Source of the DNA: Tunicatimonas pelagia
GTDB taxonomy: Bacteria; Bacteroidota; Bacteroidia; Cytophagales; Cyclobacteriaceae
DNA length: 64,000 bases
Direction: 5' to 3'
Assembly: GCF_030506325.1 (NCBI RefSeq)
Contig: NZ_CP120683.1
Coordinates: 2,356,001-2,420,000 of the forward strand
Shown in pieces: positions 45,881-54,351 of this stretch. Below the pieces are notes generated by a model that saw only the letters and a program-made list of their open reading frames with translations, was not told where the DNA came from and made no database searches. A program made the translations under genes and the position numbers. The number at the start of each line of letters is the position of its first letter. The first letter of the stretch is position 1.

Positions 45881-47959
45881 ATGCGGGACGGGAAAAACTT
45901 TTTGATAGGAGATATACCTCATATTTCTCGAGAATACATGCGACGGCATGGTATCGAGGATGGTGCAATAAGGCAAGATCAACGGCGGGATCGTGAGAAA
46001 GGTACCAACCGTTGGAGCCAGAACTACATCCAATATAAAGACATACCTGGTCCTACAAAAGAATCACTTCCTGACCGGGAAAGCATTGTTGCCGAAATTG
46101 AGCTTGAAGCAACTAAGAGCAAATTAGCTGGCCAAAATCAAAAGCTTAGAGAGCAAGTGTTTCGTTTAAACGAGGCAGTGTCAAAATGGCAAAAACACCG
46201 GAATCAGGTAATGAATGATATACGCTGTAAGGATTTGACCTCTCACGAAATAAAGCAGGTATGTAGAAAAGTAGCTTTGTACCGAGAGCTACTAGTAATG
46301 AAAAAAGAGGGGGTGCGAGGAAGATTTGAAGCATACCAACAGGTTTCAATTACTAATTATAAGAAGTTCAAAAACGATTCAAGTTTATCTAGAAAGTTAA
46401 CTATAGCCGAACAGGACGTAGTAGGCGCAATACTCCATCAAGGTAGAGGAAACTCTAATTCTCGAAAAACAACTAAAGAACACGAAGAATGGATAATATT
46501 TTATTCTACCATAGGAAAGGCGTATTCACCCTCTCAGATTCTAGAGCGAGTGAATTGTTTGTGTGGCATTTACGAGCTTAACGAAATAAGCCTTTCCAGT
46601 GTAAAGCGAGTGCGGAATATTCCGAACAATCATGAGCTTATTGAGGTGTTTGATAGAGATCAGAGCACGCGCACCACACTGAAACTTGCATTACCGCTTC
46701 ATGCAGGTGACCAGTATCAGGTAGATGAATATAAGTTAGAATTCTATTATGATGATGAAAGAACCAATGGTAGTCAGTGGAATACCATGTACCTATTTAC
46801 GGTAATGGATGTTTACAGCCGGAAAATTGTGGCTTACAACTTTAACGAGGTAAGTGACCGTTGGCTATTTCTCAGTACACTTAAAATGGCAGTAAAACTC
46901 TATGGTTTTTTACCTCACGAAATTGTCTCAGATAATCATTCAGCAAACCAAACCTTTGAGGTTAAGGATTTTAAAGATGCACTGGATAAGCTAGAGGTTA
47001 CATGGACAGTAGATAGCAACCCACGCAGGAAAGCAGTTCTGGAGCGATGGCACGACACTTTTCAGAATAGCATGAAACATTATTTTGGCTTTAAAGGAGG
47101 GTCGCCAAAAGACAAACGACAGGGTAGTAGACCTGCTGAACGCCTTCTTAAGCTATACACCAAACGAAGCAATGTCCGTGACCGAAATGGTCTTATCCTT
47201 TTGGCAATGGAGGGAATTGAGCGGTACAATAATACCCCTTTACCCAAGCGCAAGGGAAAAACGCCCAATGAGCTATTTAAAGAGTCAAAAAAGCCTAATG
47301 TAGTTCCGGTAGATGATGAAACACTAATTAACCTGTTTTGGCTCAAGGCGGAAGAAACAATTAGAGATTCAAAAGTAGTATTTACACGACAAAAGATAAC
47401 GCATGAATACCCATTGGCTTTTGCTTCTCACGAAATCCGCCAGCAGTGGAATAATCAGAAAGTAATCGTGTGCTACGACGAGAAAGATTACTCGGAAATA
47501 TTTATTCTCGATCCATCTAACAGACGACTGATTACAAGCTTAAAAGAAATGCCTAATCTACACGGGGATAAAGCCAATCAGACCAAAGAAGATTTGGACT
47601 ACATGGCTAAGATAGCGGCGAAAGACAAAGCCTATAATAACCATCTAAAGCAGCAAATTGAAAGTTTGGGAAGTAGCATTGTGTCTAGAATTACCCCTGA
47701 TGCTTCTCACTATATGACTCATGGAAAAGAGGTTGCCCGACAAGCTGAGGACATTTACATGAGAAATGAGCTTATGGAAATTCAAGGAATTGATCCTGAC
47801 AACATTAAACCTATCAATGAGAAAAGTGATCTGGAACTGAGTCCGGCGACTAGACCCATCCTAGCCCGTCAGGAGAAGGAGGGGCGAGCTATCAAAAACG
47901 CCTTCAAAGGTGATAGAAACCTGTCTATTTACATTCCTGATGAAGAGGATGAAGAATAA
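45881..47959 (+). CDS. MuA-like DDE transposase
   Basis: 692 residues. The RNase-H-like core is clear: YQVDEYKLEF (Asp ~281), LFTVMDVYSRKIVAYNF, PHEIVSDNHSAN (Asp ~350), and NPRRKAVLERWHDTFQNSMKHYF (Glu ~388). A C-terminal beta-barrel region (VIVCYDEKDYSEIFILD) and an acidic/helical end follow, as in MuA. The N-terminal ~200 residues should bind the end repeats at 44510-44638 and 60015-60052. Confidence 0.9.
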   Translation: MRDGKNFLIGDIPHISREYMRRHGIEDGAIRQDQRRDREKGTNRWSQNYIQYKDIPGPTKESLPDRESIVAEIELEATKSKLAGQNQKLREQVFRLNEAVSKWQKHRNQVMNDIRCKDLTSHEIKQVCRKVALYRELLVMKKEGVRGRFEAYQQVSITNYKKFKNDSSLSRKLTIAEQDVVGAILHQGRGNSNSRKTTKEHEEWIIFYSTIGKAYSPSQILERVNCLCGIYELNEISLSSVKRVRNIPNNHELIEVFDRDQSTRTTLKLALPLHAGDQYQVDEYKLEFYYDDERTNGSQWNTMYLFTVMDVYSRKIVAYNFNEVSDRWLFLSTLKMAVKLYGFLPHEIVSDNHSANQTFEVKDFKDALDKLEVTWTVDSNPRRKAVLERWHDTFQNSMKHYFGFKGGSPKDKRQGSRPAERLLKLYTKRSNVRDRNGLILLAMEGIERYNNTPLPKRKGKTPNELFKESKKPNVVPVDDETLINLFWLKAEETIRDSKVVFTRQKITHEYPLAFASHEIRQQWNNQKVIVCYDEKDYSEIFILDPSNRRLITSLKEMPNLHGDKANQTKEDLDYMAKIAAKDKAYNNHLKQQIESLGSSIVSRITPDASHYMTHGKEVARQAEDIYMRNELMEIQGIDPDNIKPINEKSDLELSPATRPILARQEKEGRAIKNAFKGDRNLSIYIPDEEDEE

Positions 47960-47963
47960 AAAA

Positions 47964-47987
47964 AGCCGCTGGGACGGGATAGCGGCT
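47964..47987 (+). terminator. Hairpin between the muA-like and muB-like genes
   Basis: AGCCGCT, 10 nt, AGCGGCT: a 7-bp G+C-rich stem just after the transposase stop, without a T-run. Perhaps an attenuator that sets the A:B ratio. Confidence 0.45.
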
Positions 47988-48022
47988 CCTGTTAATGCTT
48001 GTAAAACCAAACAATAATAATA

Positions 48023-48889
48023 ATGACGAATTTAGTTGAAAAACATGACATTCAAAAGAAACTTGTTGTATATCAGCAAGAAACTGGGCTAAGTTATGGG
48101 CACATTGCTCAACAAGTAGGATGTAGTACAGCCATTATTAGCAACGTCGCCAACGGGAAGTTTGATAACATCAGCCCTGCTATGTTGCAAAAGGTCAATC
48201 AGGTAGTTACCTCTCAAAAGGAGAGTTTTCATGTCCTGACTACCAACAATTTCAATGATATTTTTAAGACCTGTCAACAGGCAAAATCTCATCAATTTAT
48301 GATTGGGCTGATTGGGGATACAGGACTAGGTAAAACCCTAGCCCTAAAAGAATTCTCCCGACGTAAGCAGGTCTACTATATTGAGTACTGTCCAACTATG
48401 ACTCCCAAGAACTTTTTTGAGGAGCTCCTAAAAGCAATGGGTGTAGCTTTCATCGGGTCAAAGCATGAAATGCTGAACCGGATTGCTGAGGAACTTAATG
48501 CGGTGAGAAATACCCTGTTAATCATTGATGAGGTAGGTCAAATGAGCCAAGCAATGTTTCAGTATCTACATACGCTACGAAACAAAACTATGTTCAATGC
48601 CGGAATGGTGCTCTCTGGGATGCCTTACTTTGAAGAGTATCTCAAGAAGCTAGTCCGGCAGCAAAAGCAGGGGGCATCGGAGTTCTTTCGTAGAATTAAT
48701 CTGTGGCAATACCTCAAGGTGCCCACTAAGAAGGAAAAGCGGAATATGTGTATGGCCTACGGTATTCATGATGAATCTGTCATTGGCGAAATGAATAAGT
48801 ACCGCGACTTCGGAAGTCTGTACAATGGCATATTGTTTCATCAGCTATTAAACGCTCCACTCAAAGAAAAAGAGATCGCCACCCTTTAA
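48023..48889 (+). CDS. MuB-like AAA+ target-selection ATPase
   Basis: 288 residues. An N-terminal helix-turn-helix (TGLSYGHIAQQVGCSTAIISNVANGKF) is followed by an AAA+ domain with Walker A IGDTGLGKT and Walker B LLIIDEVGQM, as in MuB and TniB/IstB-like proteins. It would deliver target DNA to the transposase and provide immunity against self-insertion. It is separated from the transposase gene by 63 bp containing a hairpin. Confidence 0.85.
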   Translation: MTNLVEKHDIQKKLVVYQQETGLSYGHIAQQVGCSTAIISNVANGKFDNISPAMLQKVNQVVTSQKESFHVLTTNNFNDIFKTCQQAKSHQFMIGLIGDTGLGKTLALKEFSRRKQVYYIEYCPTMTPKNFFEELLKAMGVAFIGSKHEMLNRIAEELNAVRNTLLIIDEVGQMSQAMFQYLHTLRNKTMFNAGMVLSGMPYFEEYLKKLVRQQKQGASEFFRRINLWQYLKVPTKKEKRNMCMAYGIHDESVIGEMNKYRDFGSLYNGILFHQLLNAPLKEKEIATL

Positions 48890-48899
48890 CGAACTACTC

Positions 48900-49292
48900 A
48901 TGAAACCACGAAAGCTAGAAACCTACGCCCAAAAAGCGCAAGCCTTAGCCGAACTCACCGAGCGGTTGAAGGAAGTACCCAATCCCGATATTCAGGATGC
49001 ACTCCGTTTGGCGAAGCTTTGCCATGAAAAGATGCTACAGCATAAGCGAGCGATTCAGCAGCGAGAAAAGACCAATCGTCGATTAGAGAAAGCGATCAAG
49101 AAGGAGAAAGAAAAAGTCCGTATGCTTGAATCCGGCATTTACCAACATAGCTGCTCCTCAGAAACTATGTCAGAAATTATTCAACTACAACGAAAACAAA
49201 TTGCTGAACTGGAAGCCGAGCGAACCCGACTGAAAGCCAAGAAAAAAGCGCATTTACCTTTAAAATTCAATCCATTTATTCACCAAAACTAA
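48900..49292 (+). CDS. Phage coiled-coil protein of unknown function
   Basis: 130 residues, largely charged helix (RAIQQREKTNRRLEKAIKKEKEKVRMLESG, then IIQLQRKQIAELEAERTRLKAKKK), probably a coiled coil. No family recognised. It lies 10 bp after the MuB-like gene and 3 bp before the next, within the early operon. Confidence 0.6.
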   Translation: MKPRKLETYAQKAQALAELTERLKEVPNPDIQDALRLAKLCHEKMLQHKRAIQQREKTNRRLEKAIKKEKEKVRMLESGIYQHSCSSETMSEIIQLQRKQIAELEAERTRLKAKKKAHLPLKFNPFIHQN

Positions 49293-49295
49293 TTT

Positions 49296-49685
49296 ATGAT
49301 GATTCGATTTAATCAAGAAGAAAACCAGTACGAAGTAGTCATTCCACTTATAAACGGAGTACAGGAGGTAGCTACCTATCAAGAGGCTATCCAGGCGGTT
49401 GTAGAGGTCTGCAAGTATCACGACAGTGATGTATTTATCAACCCGCACTATGCTTACCAACTGATTAACCTGATGCACGTATTCAGCCTAGACATATGGC
49501 AAATGAGTGCGATAGAGAAAACGGGGGTGCTGGAACGAACAACTCATTTTGATACCCCTCCGAATATTACCAAGCTAGAAGAGGAGTTAGCAACCTTAAA
49601 ACAACTGCTACAGAAAAAGGGGGTATACAATCCTACAGCAGATATGGCGCAGCCAGCTAGTACATGTGATGCACCCTTAAAGTAA
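49296..49685 (+). CDS. Phage hypothetical protein
   Basis: 129 residues: a beta-rich N-terminus (FNQEENQYEVVIPLINGVQEVATYQEAIQAVVEVCKYHD) and a helical end with a leucine-rich stretch (LEEELATLKQLLQKKG). No recognised family. Early-operon position. Confidence 0.55.
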   Translation: MMIRFNQEENQYEVVIPLINGVQEVATYQEAIQAVVEVCKYHDSDVFINPHYAYQLINLMHVFSLDIWQMSAIEKTGVLERTTHFDTPPNITKLEEELATLKQLLQKKGVYNPTADMAQPASTCDAPLK

Positions 49686-49738
49686 GGTCATTGATTCAAC
49701 ATATCACTATTAATTTTTTTTACTTAATCACCGCAATC

Positions 49739-50227
49739 ATGTCAGAAAGAAGAAGAACTTCAGAACAAAACCGTAAACTTCACCTGTTACTCCAGGATTT
49801 GGGATTGATGGACGAAAAGCCCTCCCTCGCCTTAGAATTTTCTAGGGGGCGAACTGAGCGAACCTCCCAACTAAGCCAGCAGGAATGTCGGTTACTGATT
49901 GACCACCTTGACCAATTTGCTTCTAAGACTGTTCGCTCGGCTGAAATCATGCGCCGTAAAGTCTTTGTGTATTGCTATGCGTTGGGCTGGATCAGTCCGG
50001 CCCGTAGCCCCCAGGATCACGCCTTTAACCGAACGGTAATCGATAACTTCCTATTAAAGCGGGGTTATCGGAAAAAGAGACTTCATGAGTACACTTATGA
50101 AGAGCTTCCGAAGCTACTGAATCAGTTTGAGCAAATTAGCAAGCACAATGAGGCTAGTCAGCATAACAAAAAAGTGGCCTCTATGCTACAGGAGCTTAAT
50201 ATTTCGGTGGCTGCCAAGGTTGCCTAA
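49739..50227 (+). CDS. GemA/gp16-like phage regulatory protein
   Basis: About 162 residues from MSERRRTSEQNRKLHLLL (the upstream open frame adds 16 hydrophobic residues with no likely start). The central part (QECRLLIDHLDQ…MRRKVFVYCYALGWISP…DNFLLKRGYRKKRLHEYTYEELPKLLNQFEQI) resembles the GemA/gp16 family, in which a short helix-rich domain is followed by a 'W..(A/S)…G' turn. Known members influence host DNA supercoiling genes. Confidence 0.6.
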   Translation: MSERRRTSEQNRKLHLLLQDLGLMDEKPSLALEFSRGRTERTSQLSQQECRLLIDHLDQFASKTVRSAEIMRRKVFVYCYALGWISPARSPQDHAFNRTVIDNFLLKRGYRKKRLHEYTYEELPKLLNQFEQISKHNEASQHNKKVASMLQELNISVAAKVA

Positions 50228-50241
50228 GCTATTTTTAAAGT

Positions 50242-50282
50242 AGGGTTTACGTGTTCATAAAGGATGCTTAAACCCTTTTTTA
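50242..50282 (+). terminator. Terminator closing the early phage operon
   Basis: AGGGTTTA … TAAACCCT forms an 8-bp stem followed by TTTTTTAT, a good intrinsic terminator after the GemA-like gene. Confidence 0.7.
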
Positions 50283-50306
50283 TTCCCTACTAACCCCAAT
50301 GAAAAC

Positions 50307-50672
50307 ATGGCCTATTCCAAAGAAACAAAACAACACGCCAAGCAGCTTTTTGAGCAAGGTAAACCAATCGCGGTTATTGCTTCACGGATAGGTTGTGACG
50401 AAAAAACGGTTCGTAATTGGATAAGTAAATACAATTGGCGGGGTGATGGGATACCAGCCGAGCACCCCACAATACCAAATCGGTCGGAAGCTACCGCCCT
50501 TGTGCGCAAGAAGCACCAATATATTTGGGAGCAATATGAGAAACTTATCTGGGACAGCGAACACCAAGTACGCCGTAACAAACGCGACGTTATTCAAAAA
50601 CTGGCTAATGAATTTTTTGTACGCCCAGTTACTGTTCGTAAAATCATTGCTAAAAAACAGGCCCAGCGATAA
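50307..50672 (+). CDS. Phage helix-turn-helix protein (possible small terminase-like)
   Basis: 121 residues. KETKQHAKQLFEQGKPIAVIASRIGCDEKTVRNWISKYNWRGDG is a homeodomain-like DNA-binding motif as in phage small-terminase and gpP-type N-termini. The second half (ALVRKKHQYIWEQYEKLIW…NKRDVIQKLANEFFVRPVTVRKIIAKK) contains another helix-turn-helix. It could be a small terminase or a late regulator; no large terminase is present. Confidence 0.55.
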   Translation: MAYSKETKQHAKQLFEQGKPIAVIASRIGCDEKTVRNWISKYNWRGDGIPAEHPTIPNRSEATALVRKKHQYIWEQYEKLIWDSEHQVRRNKRDVIQKLANEFFVRPVTVRKIIAKKQAQR

Positions 50673-50838
50673 GCCATTCCTTTCTCATTCGTTACGCCCT
50701 CTCTTCTCTAATTGCCGAATTGTCCTAAATCCCGCTCGCCTTTACCAGAAAATACACTATCTACGTAATCCGGTGATTTTTTCCTTGCTATTCTCTCACT
50801 ACTTCTTTCTCTTTGCTTTAAGACCAAAAAAAATACGG

Positions 50839-51093
50839 ATGAACCTAGCTACCCCAACCGACCCAGGGAGTTCAGAAGAGAAGTACCGACAGTCCCGGCG
50901 TAAAAACATGGAAGTGCGCTACCGAAAGATACAGCAGCGCGAGCGGGAACTTGCTTCCCAAACCATCGAGGGGTTGTCGCTAACCAGTCATCAAGTTAAG
51001 CAAAAACTGATGAGCGAATTTGGGATTAGCTACCAGACCGTTTGCACTGCGTTGGCTTATCAATTCAGGTCAAAACAAAACAGGCAATTTTAA
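50839..51093 (+). CDS. Small phage helix-turn-helix protein
   Basis: 84 residues from MNLATPTDPGSSEEKYRQSRRKNMEVRYRKIQQRERELASQTIEG; the end (LTSHQVKQKLMSEFGISYQTVCTALAYQF) looks like a recognition-helix motif. It resembles the second half of the preceding gene product (FFVRPVTVRKII). The 166 bp before it and 167 bp after it have no recognised gene. Confidence 0.5.
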   Translation: MNLATPTDPGSSEEKYRQSRRKNMEVRYRKIQQRERELASQTIEGLSLTSHQVKQKLMSEFGISYQTVCTALAYQFRSKQNRQF

Positions 51094-51260
51094 AGCTCCC
51101 TACGGAGGGCTTGGTCAAATGAAAGGAACACTGCCTAAAAAATGCGATCGTCGATTCTGTGGGATTTTAAACACCTTTTAAACGCTCCTACGAAAGTGGG
51201 TAGCGGTTGGGCGGTAATCAATGTTTGACAACGAGGGCGATACCCTTAAATTTTAGAAAA

Positions 51261-52109
51261 ATGAGCGTGAAAGGTTTGTGGGATTTTCAAGCGGCCAAAG
51301 GAGAGGCTGCGGAAGTACTGATGTACGGAAATATCGCCCAGTGGAGTGCGGTGAACGCCAAGTGGTTCGGTCAGCATATCCAAGAACTGGAAAAGAATTT
51401 TGATGCTGCTGTGCTACGGGTTCATTCCCCAGGCGGTTCTATCTTTGAAGGGATTGCGATGTACCACGTACTACAAACCACCTCGCTGACCGTCACCGTA
51501 GTCATTGAGGGACTTGCCGCCAGTATGATGTCCGCCGTCATTATGGGGGCGGATACACGCAAGATCGCTACCATCGGCCGCATCATGCTCCATCAAGGCC
51601 GGGGGGCTGCCAGTGGTACGGGAAACGAACTGATCCGACGAGGCCGACTCCTGAACGCCCTCAATGAAGATTTGGCGATGATGTACGCCGAGGTGACCGG
51701 GAAAGAGAAAGCGTGGATACTAGCCCACTGGTTGAAAGAAGGGGTAGATACGTGGTTTAATGCCCAAGAGGCCCTAAAGGCAAAGCTGGTTAATGGAGTG
51801 ATCGCTTCTACTAAACAGCTATCCGCCCCGCAGAAAGCTGCTCAGGCAGCCCACTGGGCAGATTTGGCAGCCTGTTATGACCCAGTGTTTGCGCCACAAA
51901 CCCGGTCGGTTGCACCGATCACAGCGAATACTGACACAGTAGCAGCTTTCATCGCCTTAGGTAAAGAGCGCGGGGTAATTACCGCCAGAAACCAAACGGC
52001 ATGGATACAGCTAGCTACCAATGACTACGCTACTGCTGTCAAGATACTCAAGAGCAAGCCAGCGATGAAGAAAAGTCCGGCAGCGCGCATCAATGATGCT
52101 TTACGTTAA
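51261..52109 (+). CDS. ClpP-like phage protease (prohead-maturation type)
   Basis: 282 residues from MSVKGLWDFQAAKGEAAEVLMYGNIAQWSAV. ClpP/S14 motifs: VHSPGGSIFEGIAMYHVL, VVIEGLAASMMSAVIMGAD with the catalytic Ser in AAS, and IMLHQGRGAASGTG with the catalytic His. Phage homologues process head or scaffold proteins, but no capsid gene follows here. A strong hairpin lies 30 bp after it. Confidence 0.8.
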   Translation: MSVKGLWDFQAAKGEAAEVLMYGNIAQWSAVNAKWFGQHIQELEKNFDAAVLRVHSPGGSIFEGIAMYHVLQTTSLTVTVVIEGLAASMMSAVIMGADTRKIATIGRIMLHQGRGAASGTGNELIRRGRLLNALNEDLAMMYAEVTGKEKAWILAHWLKEGVDTWFNAQEALKAKLVNGVIASTKQLSAPQKAAQAAHWADLAACYDPVFAPQTRSVAPITANTDTVAAFIALGKERGVITARNQTAWIQLATNDYATAVKILKSKPAMKKSPAARINDALR

Positions 52110-52139
52110 TACGATATGATATTTTCGGTCATATTATCT

Positions 52140-52173
52140 AAAAAAGAATGGGGTCTTGCCCTATTCCTTTTTT
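52140..52173. terminator. Bidirectional intrinsic terminator
   Basis: AAAAAAGAATGGGGTCTTG pairs with CCCTATTCCTTTTTTT: a G+C stem flanked by A-run and T-run, after the protease gene. Confidence 0.7.
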
Positions 52174-52242
52174 TCTGAATTGTCGCGGAATAGAGGTAGT
52201 TAGCTTCTTTCCGCTTTATATATCACCAAACTCAATTATACA

Positions 52243-52536
52243 ATGGCAAGAAACTCAAAAAAAATCTCTACAGTAGTGACCCTAACGGGGGATGCTGACT
52301 CGATTATAGCAGCTTTTGATACTTGGAAACAGGATGGGGTCACCGTGAAGAAACTCTCTGTGCCCGCAGATTTGCTGGCTAATGCGCTCACAGAAGAAAA
52401 TGTGGAGGTAAAAGTATCCCTACACGGGGATATGGAAGCAGTCTACGGCAGAGCGTATGATGTTTTAGAAAAAGCCAGTGTGCGGCGGTATACTAGCGAA
52501 TATGATGGTGTAGCCGTTGACCACACCAGCTATTAA
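52243..52536 (+). CDS. Small phage protein with LTGDxD motif
   Basis: 97 residues: TVVTLTGDADSIIAAFDTWKQDGVTVKKLSVPADLL…EVKVSLHGDMEAVYGRAYDVLEKASV. The strand-loop-helix pattern V.LTGD.D.I…..DG.TV recurs in the product of 52919-53305. Unknown function; maybe a small tail or head-completion protein. Confidence 0.5.
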   Translation: MARNSKKISTVVTLTGDADSIIAAFDTWKQDGVTVKKLSVPADLLANALTEENVEVKVSLHGDMEAVYGRAYDVLEKASVRRYTSEYDGVAVDHTSY

Positions 52537-52569
52537 CGCAACCGCTAGTTAGCCTTTAAAGAGCGTGTT

Positions 52570-52935
52570 ATGGCAGAAAAAACATACTTCAAACCAGCAA
52601 AACACACAGGTTGGATGGAGATGATCGGCCCGGAAAAGTGGGTGCTAGCCTTCGCTGCGGGGTTTAGCATGGAAAACCTAGCCGTAGATTCCATTTGGAT
52701 GCGGGCTGTTTCGCAGACCGATGCCCTGAAGAAATTAGAAAAGATTGGCTATACCTCCTACTTTCTGATATTGAAGACTGCCCGCAGCCCGCAGGAGGAA
52801 GAGATACTCAGGCGGCTTCTTCAGGCTGCCCGGCATCATAAAATCCGGTTCTTCCCCTTATCCGAGGAGGAGCTACCTGACCACAAAAAACTCCGTTATT
52901 TAATGCAAAAGTGTACCCATGCCCTCATCGATTAA
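52570..52935 (+). CDS. Phage hypothetical protein
   Basis: 121 residues, mixed alpha/beta (WMEMIGPEKWVLAFAAGFSMENLAVDSIWMRAVSQTDALKKLEKIGYTSYFLILKTARSPQEEEILRRLL). No family recognised. Overlaps the next gene by 17 bp, so translation is probably coupled. Confidence 0.5.
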   Translation: MAEKTYFKPAKHTGWMEMIGPEKWVLAFAAGFSMENLAVDSIWMRAVSQTDALKKLEKIGYTSYFLILKTARSPQEEEILRRLLQAARHHKIRFFPLSEEELPDHKKLRYLMQKCTHALID

Positions 52936-53305
52936 ATACTTTAAGCGAACGGACATTTCCCGAAGATTTAGGCTTAGTGGGCCTGTTCAACTGTTACAAG
53001 CGTTGCTGACCCACTTAGCACAATCAGGCCTGTTGCAATCTACCGAGTTTAGTGGGCACTACTCTGTAGAACCAGTAAGCAACAATATGCTTACTAAAGC
53101 AGTAGCTCAGATCAACGTGCAAATGAAGCGCGCTTACCAGTCGCTTTACGCTTCTCACCAAGAAGACGACTGGGGTGAAAGGCCGCCTTCAAACCGTATT
53201 CCTTGCAGCCATTATCAAGTGCAACTAACGGGCGATCCCGATAGGATCAATAGTTACCTCAATCGTTTTGTACGCGATGGCGGCACCATTCAAGTTCAAT
53301 CATAA
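52919..53305 (+). CDS. Phage hypothetical protein with LTGDxD motif
   Basis: 128 residues. The end (YQVQLTGDPDRINSYLNRFVRDGGTIQVQS) shares V.LTGD.D.I…(F/W)..DG.T(I/V) with the product of 52243-52536, suggesting a shared small domain. No known family. Confidence 0.5.
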   Translation: MPSSIKYFKRTDISRRFRLSGPVQLLQALLTHLAQSGLLQSTEFSGHYSVEPVSNNMLTKAVAQINVQMKRAYQSLYASHQEDDWGERPPSNRIPCSHYQVQLTGDPDRINSYLNRFVRDGGTIQVQS

Positions 53306-53329
53306 ATAGTTCTTATAAATACTATCATC

Positions 53330-53968
53330 ATGAAAAAACAGCTTTATTTCGATAAACCAGCCTACGAACACGCGCTTCGTGGAGCGAAGTCCCTATTAGA
53401 AACTCTCCAGGAATCAGTGGATGAGATTAACCGCCTTCAACTCAAAGAGTCGCTTACATCGGAAGATTTACTCCAGCTACTCAAGAACCCGAAAACCTTC
53501 ATAGTTGATGCTTTCTTGGAAAAGCAAGGGGCCGGTATTGCCGCCTTACCCCTGAAGAAGGAAAAAATGATCGACCTGCTAGACCTACCCGAAGGCTGTG
53601 AAGAATGCGTATTGTGTATTCAAAAAGCAAAACAGGTATTCCAGGAAAGCAATAACTTGCACCAAGTGCTACGGTCTATTGACAGTTACGAACTTCAAAA
53701 TAGCCGGGTACAGGTAAAACAATCTGCTAAAGATCGGTTAGCTGAATTCTTTACCTTTTACATCACTAGCGAGCGGCAAGAAAAGGTTCACGCCCAGTTG
53801 AAAATAATTTCGGAGGCCATGAACAAATTAGCGGATATGGGGGTGATGGGTAACGAGGCGCGCGCCACCTTTATTAAAGAAGCTCTACTACCTCAATCAA
53901 GTAGCTTGGGCTATCATAATCCTGCTGAGACGATTCGGCCTAACCATCGCTTTATTATCAAAAAGTAA
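53330..53968 (+). CDS. Phage hypothetical protein, helical
   Basis: 212 residues, helical, with a possible metal-binding pair of cysteines (EGCEECVLCIQKAKQ). No family recognised. It lies two genes before the tape measure, where tail-assembly chaperones are often found, but the sequence does not prove this. Confidence 0.5.
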   Translation: MKKQLYFDKPAYEHALRGAKSLLETLQESVDEINRLQLKESLTSEDLLQLLKNPKTFIVDAFLEKQGAGIAALPLKKEKMIDLLDLPEGCEECVLCIQKAKQVFQESNNLHQVLRSIDSYELQNSRVQVKQSAKDRLAEFFTFYITSERQEKVHAQLKIISEAMNKLADMGVMGNEARATFIKEALLPQSSSLGYHNPAETIRPNHRFIIKK

Positions 53969-53988
53969 TCCCTTCAACCCTAGCACTC

Positions 53989-54315
53989 ATGCCTTCACTG
54001 AAAATGTCACAAGACCCTTCCGATCTAGAACTCATGCTGCGTGAGTTCGCTGAAAAGATCGGCCCTAACTTTGATTTGATAGATTTCTTTCGCCATCGTG
54101 TCTCTCAGGCCGGGACTGCTTACCTGGAGGTGTGTAAGAATATTGCTGTATTAGAAAGGCAAAAGCAAACCAGTAAAGCGGATAAAAAGAAACTCAAGGA
54201 GTTGCGCCAGCAGCGGCAAAAAATCCTGAATTCCTGCAAACGGATAGAGTGGTGTACGGAGGAAATGATCGCTTTTTCTAAAGATAGCCAACATGCTGAA
54301 AAAGAAGAAAAGTAA
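53989..54315 (+). CDS. Phage hypothetical protein preceding the tape measure
   Basis: 108 residues, helical and very basic in the middle (LERQKQTSKADKKKLKELRQQRQKILNSCKRIEW). Its position right before the tape-measure gene suits a tail chaperone; unproven. Confidence 0.5.
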   Translation: MPSLKMSQDPSDLELMLREFAEKIGPNFDLIDFFRHRVSQAGTAYLEVCKNIAVLERQKQTSKADKKKLKELRQQRQKILNSCKRIEWCTEEMIAFSKDSQHAEKEEK

Positions 54316-54351
54316 CGATTACCCTTACGATACTTATTTACGCTAGTACCC

